Origin: Capillidium heterosporum
Taxonomy: Eukaryota; Entomophthoromycota; Entomophthoromycetes; Entomophthorales; Capillidiaceae
NCBI GenBank assembly: GCA_016630905.1
Contig: WBMQ01000013.1
Coordinates: 620,001 to 684,000 of the forward strand
Length of the DNA stretch: 64,000 nt
Direction of reading: 5' to 3'
Shown here: one piece after another, positions 55,832-64,000 of the stretch
How the letters are laid out: every line of letters starts with the position of its first letter
Numbering within the stretch: the stretch's first letter is position 1
Position numbers and translations under genes: made by a program
Notes under the pieces: model-generated
The model's database searches: none
The model's input: only the letters and a program-made list of their open reading frames with translations
Told to the model about the DNA's origin: nothing

Positions 55832-56849
55832 ATGGACCTGTCGTTGACTAGGAATGCAGTATTAGATAGTAAGGTCTTGGATTGCCAATTGGAAGAGTTA
55901 CTTTTATCGAAGTTGAGTTTAGGGTTCGACAAATTCCAAGTAAATTGTATGTTTGCAATTTCAACTCATTTTTAGATCGATTTAGTATCCAAGTATAAAG
56001 TGGAAGTTCAAGCATTGATAAAAGCTATCAATTGGCTACCAGCGCTCATCAACTTTAACAAATTTTCTTTACCAACAACCTACACTCTATCGCTCTTTAA
56101 CTTGGGATTTGTGACACTAAAAGGTACTTTTGTTTTGTTTTATAATCTAATTTTGGTTTAGATGGAAATTTGAAAAGCCAAGTTACAACCGAGTTTTAAG
56201 TTTGTTTATCCTCAACATAGGTTTGCAGGTACTTAAAGGGAAACTCTACCAACTCTATATAGCCGACCAACTAGCTCCCAACCTTTCACAAGTTTTCCAA
56301 AAGCTGTTAAATGTAGTTCAGAGCGTCAAAAGTTTCCATTACTTTCTATTCCTTTACAACCGTGAGTATAGGAACATCTTGGAGCGTATATTTCACTTGA
56401 GGTTGGTGCCTTTGCTACCCAATTTAATATCACCGCCTCCCAACCATGATTTGTTAAACCGACAGTTGGTATGGACTGGTCTACTCGAGTTCTCCAAGTT
56501 CTTGACCCAGTTCCCCACTTTCGTCAGCCTTATCACTTTCTTGAAGCAGCGCGTTCAACTAAACGACCCCAGAATTTTAGCAAAGGAAGTTAAGCCTATA
56601 CTTAACAATTTGGATAGTGATGTATGCGGTATATGTTACTATAACTACCACTTCAATACTGACATGTCCCATTTGAGCTCCGGTATCGAAGTTGAAAGGA
56701 AGAGCTGTAAGGTTATGATCCCGTATGTTTTGAACTGTGGGCACAACTTCTGTTACACCTGTATTTACAATTATACCAAAACGTATAGGGAGCCTAAATG
56801 CCCAAAGTGTTGGGCAAACATTTCTACTTTCACTAGGTTAAAGAAATAA
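55832..56849 (+). CDS. PEX2: Peroxin-2 RING E3 ligase, reading phase unresolved
   Basis: The N-terminus (SLTRNAVLDSKVLDCQLEEL) matches the peroxin-2 start pattern of an LD-rich helix. The middle has membrane helices and the family motif LLNRQLVWTGLLEFSKFL. The end is a C3HC4 RING (VCGICYYN, then LNCGHNFCYTCIYNY, then PKCPKCW). PEX2 with PEX10 and PEX12 ubiquitinates the import receptor PEX5 at the peroxisomal membrane. Exon 1 is 55832-55939, and exon 2 is 55976 to about 56122. Splicing to the acceptor at 56161 in the canonical way leads to an early stop. The conserved continuation (KFEKPSYNRVLSLFILNIGL, to 56849) is out of phase by one base. Either a base is missing, or a weak GTTACA donor joins to 56231 and skips one helix. 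Confidence 0.75.
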
Positions 56850-57178
56850 ATGTGTATCTTTTCGTTGAATTTTACTTTTGTAAACTAGCTAGCATCTTCA
56901 AGTTTTCAAAATTATGTATTTGAGTAATAGCTAGCTTGGGTGATGGATAAACAAATATATACCTTGTTTAAGCTATCATACCCTAGATCAGCAGTCTTCA
57001 GCACTTTGCACTCAAGCCCACGGCAGCACAATATTTTTAATTTGATGGCAGTATTCGGTGATGTTCATTTAAAATGTTGCGGTATGAAGGCAGGGATTGA
57101 TAAAACTACTCTATACCATTACGACTGTTTATTAAGCTGTTTTAAAATATATACATTTGATAACAGGTAGTCCAACTA
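56850..57178. other. Convergent 3' spacer
   Basis: 3' flanks of PEX2 and the ML-domain gene. The short frame at 56940-57170 has no motif. Confidence 0.55.
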
Positions 57179-57642
57179 TCATTTGCCTGGCTTAACAACC
57201 TCAAAATCAAAGTGTAGGTTGAGGAGCTGTTCCTTGTTCTTGCTCTCTGAAGTTATGTCAACCGTATAGTTTCCAGCATGGAGGACCACTGCAAAAATGA
57301 GTTTGCGTTTGAATACAAACTCACTCGAATCAAAGGGGCATCCTTTCCCATCAACTGTCCTTATGTCAGCGCACAGGCTCTCTTTAGTAGAGTAAATCTG
57401 CTTTCCTATATCGTTGTGGATCGCGACTGAAACTTTGGTTCCCTTCTCTATCATTCCTTTAGCTTCACCAGTTGCCATAAAAATATTGACTTTGCCTTTG
57501 AATGAAAGTAGGTGGATCCAATATGAAAGTTTTGGCTTGGAGGAGGTCAGAGGGTAGCCCACAATTGGATAGAACTGTGTAATTGGTTGGTGTACAGGCC
57601 TCGATGCAGGACAGCTAAAGCTAATAGTGGAATCAATTTCAT
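57179..57642 (-). CDS. Secreted ML-domain lipid-binding protein (NPC2 / PG-PI-TP-like)
   Basis: The region from about 57560 to 57179 matches an ML (MD-2-related lipid-recognition) domain: SFKGKVNIFMATGEAKG, GTKVSVAIHNDI, GKGCPFDSSEF and HAGNYTVDITS. The same frame runs up to an ATG at 57694 but without a signal peptide. A different phase from the ATG at 57642 gives a good signal start (MKLIPLLALAVLH). Joining the two needs either a 38-nt intron with a GTCCTG donor (57612-57575) or a one-base correction. I favour 57642 as the true start. ML proteins bind sterols, phosphatidylglycerol or phosphatidylinositol in the vacuole lumen or outside the cell, so this may hand lipid products on. Confidence 0.65.
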
Positions 57643-58799
57643 AACAGCAAAAGTTTTGTAGAGTATTTGGATGGACGGTAAATAGCTTGGACATCTGCTT
57701 TTATAATTTTATAGCCTTATTTCGAAAATCTACAGCTTTGATAGCCATTCCAAAGATATACTTAAAACTCCAAATTAATAGTGCTATAAAATAGTTAGCA
57801 AAGTTGAATAAGGTACAATTGATTTGGGACTTAGAGGGTAGATTTTAAGGATGGATTATCAAAACTCAAACATATAAAGATAAGTATATTAAAGTAATAT
57901 TCATTTCATCAAGTTCAAGAGGTAGTTATGAAGCGACATCTTTAGTTTTAATAGGGTACATATATTGTCTTATATGTTAGTTCATCACTGATGAATTTCC
58001 ATAACACTAATAACCAGCATCTGATAGTTAAAAGCCATATCCAAGTTTTAAATATCTACCAACCATAGTATATCAAATAAGCTATCGGTTACTGAATGTC
58101 AGTGGATGAAGGTTAGCGACTTCATACAGCACTCTTTTATTTTAAATACTTCTGTTCACATAACCAGATACATTCTTATAAATAAAGATCATCGTTTCTA
58201 GTATTCATGAATGAGGCAATTCTATTTGTAAATACTTTCGAATATGAAATTAGTATCATGTTAAGAATATTGAAATTTATCTTTAAATGTAGTATACCAG
58301 GCATTAAGATATATAAGTTTCAAGATGCATTTTACTTATTCTAGAAAGTAGCCCAAACAATACATTAGTTTTAAAATCCCTACAATAGTAAAAGATACCA
58401 TATATACTGTTTATAAGAATCGTATTTATTTATATGTATACTCTGAAAGCTGTGAAATAAATGTAAAAAAGTCCGATATGATTTGCTTGTATAAAGTATC
58501 AACAAGTTCCTAGATAAATCTAATTTTAGATAAACCCTGATTCCAAAGTTGTAGAAAAGTTAATCCTGTCCTAATAGCCAATAATTATTATCATTCTTAC
58601 TTAAGAGCACCCTTTATTGGATGGAGCTAGTTTTAAAGGTTACGTTTCCCTCCACCAAATTCCTCCATCCAAAATTTATCAGCCAATTGATAAGCTACAA
58701 CTTGGATGGCATCACTGATTAAAGGAGAAGGGAACTGGGTATAAAACCTGAGCTTGTGTAAAATAACCAACTAAACTTTATCGAAAGCGCAAATCTAAA
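57643..58799. other. 1.1-kb divergent intergenic region
   Basis: It lies between the divergent ML-domain and phosphoglucomutase genes and is AT-rich. Nothing else is recognised. Confidence 0.6.
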
Positions 58800-60805
58800 A
58801 TGAGCGAGAACTATTCCATCAAGTCAGTTGACACCAAGGTCCATGACGGTCAAAAACCTGGAACTTCTGGGTTACGTAAGCGCGTCAAGGTCTTCCAGCA
58901 AGCCGGCTACACTGAGAATTTCATCCAGGCTACCTTGGATGCTATGCCTGGGAGCTGCAAGGGCAGCACTTTGGTAGTAGGTGGAGACGGTAGATACTAT
59001 GGCAAAGAAGCTGTCCAAAAGATCATCCGTTTAGCTGCCGGTAACGAGGTACTTTTAACACTTTTTGGGTTTTCGTTTCGATCTATCTTCAAGTATACTG
59101 AACATCAGCTTTATAGGTATTGAAACTGATTATCGGTCAGAATGGTATCTTATCTACCCCAGCTGTATCCAACCTTATCCGCAAACGTAAAGCAAATGGT
59201 AAATATTTTACTTGTAAGCTGTCTTCTCATTGAGCTTAGGTGGAATTTTATTGACTGCTTCCCACAACCCTGGAGGTAAAACTTGGAGGTACATACAGAC
59301 TTTAAGTATTAACTTTAGGCCCTGACGCTGATTTTGGTATCAAATTCAATGTTAGTAATGGAGGTAGTTTTTTTAACTATATATCATATTTATCTTTGAT
59401 TTTTCAATCCATTTAAAGGCCCCGCTCCTGAATCTGTTACCGATAAGATTTACAAAGTTACTACCGAGATTAAATCTTACAAGGAGGCCGACATCCCCGA
59501 GGTAAAATATGTCGATGAATTATACTTGTAACACTTTTACAGTTGGATTTATCTAAAATTGGTGTCACCAATTTCAAAACCGGCTTCACCGTCGAGATTG
59601 TTGACTCGGTCGAAGACTACGTCGTTCTCATGAAAGAAATCTTCGATTTTGCTCTGATCAAATCGTTCTTCCAGGCTCGTTCTGACTTTAAAGTACTCTT
59701 TGATGGAATGCACGGAGGTAAAATCCAACTTTATTATGGTGCTAACATTTACAAGTTACTGGGCCTTACGGCCAACGCATTTTCGTCCAAGAACTTGGTC
59801 TATCATCTGATTCCATCATGAACTGCGTTAGCAAGGAGGACTTTGGTGGTGGTCACCCTGACCCCAATTTGACTTACGCCCACGAGTTGGTGGAACGGGT
59901 CAATGGTGAGAAGGTCCAGTTCGGTGCTGCTTCCGACGGCGATGGTGACCGTAACATGATCGTAGGTTGTGATGCCTTTGTCAATCCCAGTGACTCGGTA
60001 GCTGTCATTGCTGCCTATGCCCACCACATCCCTTACTTCCAGAAGCACCCCATCAAGGGTCTAGCCCGTTCCATGCCCACTTCAACCGCCTTGGACAAGG
60101 TCGCCGCCAAGAAGGGCCTGGAGATTTTCGAAGTCCCCACTGGCTGGAAGTTCTTTGGCAACTTGATGGACGCCTCTCGCCTCTCCATCTGTGGTGAAGA
60201 GAGTTTCGGTACTGGTTCCGACCACATCCGTGAGAAGGATGGCCTTTGGGCTATCCTGGCCTGGCTGAACATTTTGGCCGCAGAACACAAGGCCGGTAAC
60301 ACCGAGGTCTCTTTGAAGACTTTGTTGGATGCCCACTACGCCACCTACGGCCGCAACTACTTCTCCCGCTACGACTACGAGGAGGTCGATTCGGCTGCTG
60401 CCAACGCCATGATCGCCGAGTTGCAGGCTGCTGTTGATGGCAACCTCAGTGGTAAGCAAATCGGTGCTTTCAAGGTAGACAAGGCCGACAACTTCTCCTA
60501 CGTTGACCCTATCGATGGCTCCGTCTCCAAGAACCAGGTACATCATTTATACACTAGCACCTACTTATAAATTCAACTAGGGTCTTCGTATCCTCTTCCA
60601 ATGCGGTAGCCGTTGCATCTTCCGTCTCAGTGGTACCGGTTCTCAAGGGGCTACCATCCGTCTCTATGTCGAGAAATACCAGCCTGACGCCGCCCTCGCC
60701 TCCCAGTCGGCTCCTGAAGCTTTACAGCCACTCATTGATGCTGCATTGGAGTTATCCAAGTTACAGAGCCATACTGGTCGTGACAAGCCTACTGTCATCA
60801 CCTAA
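58800..60805 (+). CDS. PGM1: Phosphoglucomutase (glucose 1-/6-phosphate)
   Basis: Eight exons (58800-59048, 59117-59198, 59240-59275, 59319-59363, 59419-59501, 59543-59717, 59756-60537, 60581-60805) join in phase to 558 residues, a normal length. Introns are 38-68 nt. All four active-site loops are present: the phosphoserine loop TASHNPGG (Ser118), the magnesium loop DGDGDRN, the sugar-binding loop [17 protein letters not shown], and the phosphate loop [15 protein letters not shown]. The enzyme interconverts glucose 1-phosphate and glucose 6-phosphate in the cytosol, linking glycolysis to glycogen, trehalose and wall synthesis. The coding sequence is more C-rich in third positions than its neighbours, as expected of a highly expressed gene. 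Confidence 0.96.
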
Positions 60806-61231
60806 ATGTCCGATGTTAACCTTTACTCTTGTTAAGTTTGTATTTGATAAATGTGCCCCTTAAACACCTTTATATATTTATACAAAGCTATTTAGTTTAC
60901 TAGTCAATATAATGTGCATTTGTTTGATAAAAATCAAAAATCCGACTTGATAGTGTTATAAAACTTAATTTTGTATATCTGTAATTATATTGTATTAGTA
61001 GTGATTGATCTCCAGCTTATTAATTTGAGGATGTTTATACAGCTATTAACGTCCAATAAAGTTTCAGTAAAGTTAGTATTATTGGGCATTTTATAGCCAT
61101 CCCTTTTAAAAGGTGGTGCTTTAGAAGTTTTTGATGTAGATCTTTGAACATCTTGATAAAAGATATAGGGATGAGGATCCAATAATTGAAAATACATCCT
61201 CTGTTATACTTTTAAAAATTGATATTGAACT
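60806..61231. other. Intergenic, nothing recognised
   Basis: 3' flank of the phosphoglucomutase gene and upstream region of the second lipase gene. No gene is seen. Confidence 0.6.
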
Positions 61232-62141
61232 ATGCGAGCAATACCTTACCTAACTACACTATCAACTATCACCTCCCTTTTAGCCATCGGCTCATCATCC
61301 GTTGGAGAGCCACTAGGTTATAAGCCAAATTTAAAACTGCCCGATATAAGCTTGATCAAGCATTACGCAACTTTTGCAGCAGCCTCCTACTGCAAGACCG
61401 ACCGCCTCATAAATTGGAAATGCAAGCCGTGCTTGAAGACAAAGTACCCATCCACTACCAAACCCTACTCAGCCTACAAAAGTCAAGGACTGAATGTAAG
61501 ATATATAGTAGTTGTAGAAAGCTTTAGGAAGGAAATTATAGTGGCTTTTAGAGGGGCGGTAGACATTACTAACAGTATAATCAACTTAGATTACCAGCTA
61601 GTTCCATTTGAAGATTTGAAGGATAAGGCTATAAAGGTACACAGAGGTTTCTTAAACGACCTAAATTCGGTATCCGCCAATCTCCTAGATGACCTCAATT
61701 CCCTACTAAAAGACAAAGTGTACAAGGATTTTAATATCGTTGTAACGGGAGCCTCATTAGGTGGAGCATTAGCTAGCTTGGCTATCTTCAGGATTAAAAA
61801 CCACTTCAACTTGACCGACGATAGGTTGGCGATGTTCAGTTATGGACAACCTAGGACTGGAAATCCCAATTTCGTACACTACTTCAACCGGCAAAGCTTC
61901 TGGGCAGCTCGTATTGTCAATCACAATGATCCGGCTCCTCACCTGCCCTTCCAAGTTTTGGGGTACAAGCATCATCTCAACGAAGTCTTTATTGATAAGT
62001 CGACCGGGCTGGATACGGTCAAGGTTTGCGACTTCAACTTTAGTCGAGGATCCAAATTGTTCGAATAGGTTCAATATAGGTACCTCCAATTTGCTGAATC
62101 ACATCTACGAGTTGGACGTAGAGTTTAAAGAGGGTTGTTGA
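61232..62141 (+). CDS. Secreted class 3 lipase, copy 2, frame break near 3' end
   Basis: The frame opens with a signal peptide (MRAIPYLTTLSTITSLLAIG) and runs 278 codons to a stop at 62068. The class 3 lipase fold is clear: the nucleophile elbow reads GASLGG in place of the usual GHSLGG, and the Asp is in VNHNDPAPHLP. The expected ending (EDPNCSN, then NLLNHIYELD with the predicted catalytic His) lies one base out of phase and stops at 62139-62141. One surplus base near 62045 (AGTCGAG) accounts for this, and no suitable intron is visible. Corrected, the product is about 302 residues. Read as given, it lacks the His and should be inactive. It is distantly related to the lipase at 54511. Confidence 0.82.
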
Positions 62142-62801
62142 TCTTAAATATTGATTTATTTATATATCATATCTATTTTAGTACCATATTTTCACTTTAT
62201 ATTTCGACTTGAGTTAGGTTTTAATCAAATTGAATTCAAAGGTGATGGCTTTGTAAGCTTATTATGGTACTATCTACTAGATTCATTTCAAAACTCATTA
62301 AATAAGCCACATTATCTACTTTTTTCCTATAGCAGTTTATCTAGTTGTTAATTCAACTATTGTATTAGATTTTCAGGTGTATTCTATCTAAATAACCTTG
62401 ATTTTGATTACATAAAGATTGTAAACTCAGATTATACTCACGTCTTAATCATTAAAAGATATACGATTTCTTTAATGACCCTCCAGTCACTCTGTCAGTC
62501 TCACACATCCACAACATCACAACACTAAACAATATAAGGTTCATTAATTCACTTGTAAATATTCTGTACTACTAAAGTGCTTCCTTTGTTTCCTCTCAAG
62601 AAAGGGACAATAGCTTGGAAAGTCTTGGGTGTTTTTAAAATTCTAAAGTAGCAAATGGCCAAAATATATAAATGTAAATACACAATAAACTTAGATGTTT
62701 TTAACCGATGGTACTAAATTTGGCAGGTATAGCTATTGAGGTAGTTACAAAAATGGCGATGAAATGAAAATTTATTAGAAAATTAATTACATAACTAAAA
62801 C
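62142..62801. other. Convergent 3' spacer
   Basis: AT-rich flanks between the converging lipase and amidohydrolase genes. A 66-codon frame at 62151-62351 has no motif. Confidence 0.55.
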
Positions 62802-64000
62802 CTAAGGTTTGTTCCCTGAGACCAAGCCAGCATCTCGAAGGGCCCAAAGATGGGGTGGGAAAGCAGCCTTGGGGTGGAAGAGTTTGCCATCCTTGAACGT
62901 AAATACCGAATGTAAACGTTTGGTTCCCTGTCTCATGTTGTTGGCCGAATCGGTGAAGTTGAAAATACCTCTTTGCACCTCAAATATAGCTATATCAGCT
63001 GGACCACCTTTATGCAGGTGCCCCAAAGTCGGCAATTTCAAAATTTTGGCCGGTTCCAAGGTAGCTCGAGCCAACAACTCCTCTAAACTTAATCCCAAGT
63101 TCCAAAGCTTGGATATGACGGTAGGTAGGTCCTGGGCTGTTCCAAGCACGGAGACTTGGTGCAGATCAGAAGATACAGTATCAGGCATGAACTGGTTCTT
63201 GAGCATCTGCTCGGCGATGTTGTAGTTGAAGCTACCACCACCATGCCCAATGTCGAAAAGGACACCCTTGGCCTTGAGCTTAAGGTAGGAAGCGGTGAAG
63301 GCACCACTGCCGTCGACGTGCTTGTTTTCGTGACTATTCATAGCGTGAGTCAGTATATCACCTTTCTTGAGGTAAGGTTCGATTTCAACGATGGTGGGTG
63401 GGGCATGTCCCAAATGGACCATCAGTGGGAGATTGACAGCATCGGCCAATTCTCGAGCGTATATCAGACCTTTTAAACCAGAACCTGCCGTAGTGTCGGT
63501 ATCCATGCGAACTTTAAGTCCCTTGATGATATCAGTATGGTTGCGGATGGTAGCTATAGTCGCGTTGACATCGATACTCTTGTCAGGGAAAGCGAGCTCC
63601 CCGGTTCGAGCTACCAATCCCGTCCCAACAACGTTTAAGAAGACAGTTACTTTGACAGTCGATTTGTCGATGACGTACTCTTTAAACCCAGGGAAGTTGT
63701 AGCACCCGGACGAACCGGCGTCGTTCCAAGTGGTGACGCCACTTTGAGCAGCGATTGGATCGGCTTCGATACCCCAATACGTCGAACCCCAGTATACATG
63801 TGTGTGCATGTCGATTAGACCCGGAGCTATTATTTTACCCTGTAGGTTCATCACCTCGTACTTTGGATAGCTTTCTAAACTTATGGCGCCGATTTCCCGG
63901 ATGTCTACGACTTTGCCTTTGTGTACGAGCACGTCGCCAGGAATGAATTTCTTGAGTTTGGAGTCGAAAATGGTACCGTTCTGGAAAAGTATTGCTGTAC
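62802..64000 (-). CDS. Amidohydrolase/deacetylase-family metallohydrolase, 5' end beyond window
   Basis: The frame continues in phase past the right edge (ILFQNGTIFDSKLKKFIPG lies beyond the first internal GTG), so the N-terminus is missing. About 398 residues are visible. The TIM-barrel amidohydrolase signature is present: HxH in PGLIDMHTHVYWG, a candidate carboxylated Lys in KGLKVRMD, His in LPLMVHLGHAP and LTHAMN, and the Asp in SSDLHQ. It ends with the small beta domain (GGPADIAIFEV). It resembles the dihydroorotase-like amidohydrolase/deacetylase group (EF_0837 type), members of which I know mainly from bacteria. The substrate is unknown; cyclic amides or N-acetyl amino acids are candidates. 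No intron is seen in this part. Confidence 0.82.
   Translation of the reverse strand, partial: TAILFQNGTIFDSKLKKFIPGDVLVHKGKVVDIREIGAISLESYPKYEVMNLQGKIIAPGLIDMHTHVYWGSTYWGIEADPIAAQSGVTTWNDAGSSGCYNFPGFKEYVIDKSTVKVTVFLNVVGTGLVARTGELAFPDKSIDVNATIATIRNHTDIIKGLKVRMDTDTTAGSGLKGLIYARELADAVNLPLMVHLGHAPPTIVEIEPYLKKGDILTHAMNSHENKHVDGSGAFTASYLKLKAKGVLFDIGHGGGSFNYNIAEQMLKNQFMPDTVSSDLHQVSVLGTAQDLPTVISKLWNLGLSLEELLARATLEPAKILKLPTLGHLHKGGPADIAIFEVQRGIFNFTDSANNMRQGTKRLHSVFTFKDGKLFHPKAAFPPHLWALRDAGLVSGNKP

Noticed and set aside
60082-60546. 154-codon minus-strand frame opposite the phosphoglucomutase gene
   Set aside because: It arises from the C-rich third positions of the strongly conserved plus-strand gene.

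Overview
The window is nuclear DNA of a fungus. It is AT-rich and loosely packed: genes lie on both strands, 3-kb stretches hold no recognisable gene, and most introns are only 35-80 nt with GT-AG ends (the longest is 153 nt). A Zn2Cys6 transcription factor is a fungal hallmark. Secreted trypsins, class 3 lipases, AAAP amino-acid carriers and PRXL2-like proteins all occur as several copies. This fits an early-diverging, possibly insect-associated fungus such as Entomophthoromycotina (Conidiobolus-like). That assignment is an inference from gene content; no sequence search was possible.

Layout. 0.9-2.1 kb: a secreted Gly/Leu-repeat protein. 5.2-8.7 kb: a Zn2Cys6 regulator and the first of four PRXL2-like genes. 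9.0-10.7 kb: a six-exon MATE transporter. 13.6-20.3 kb: an RA-PH-PH scaffold, a CaaX-ended type I DnaJ and a second PH protein. 21.9-22.7 kb: a frame-disrupted PRXL2-like copy. 23.6-39.2 kb: two AAAP carriers, two trypsins, an aldo/keto reductase (frame-disrupted), tRNA-Phe(GAA), an MFS carrier and a secreted M28 aminopeptidase. 40.4-43.1 kb: two adjacent PRXL2-like genes. 44.0-45.3 kb: an F-box protein. 46.6-47.9 kb: a coding-like tract that may be a decayed gene. 48.6-51.8 kb: cytosolic PheRS alpha (11 exons) and a complex I NDUFA11-like subunit. 52.7-57.6 kb: a peroxisomal SCPx-type thiolase ending in SKL, a secreted lipase, PEX2 and an ML-domain lipid-binding protein. 58.8-62.1 kb: phosphoglucomutase and a second lipase (frame-disrupted). 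62.8-64.0 kb: an amidohydrolase running off the right edge.

Two functional neighbourhoods stand out. From 23.6 to 39.2 kb, endoproteases, an aminopeptidase and amino-acid importers would together digest and take up external protein. From 52.7 to 62.1 kb, two lipases, a lipid-binding protein, a peroxisomal thiolase and a peroxisome-biogenesis E3 would together take up and break down lipid.

Four conserved genes need a one- or two-base change to read through (PRXL2-like copy 2, aldo/keto reductase, thiolase, second lipase). Two others (PEX2, ML protein) have an unresolved reading phase. Residual insertion errors in the assembly are the simplest explanation, but real pseudogenes or recoding are not excluded. 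Exon junctions were placed by eye from GT/AG sites, reading phase and family conservation.
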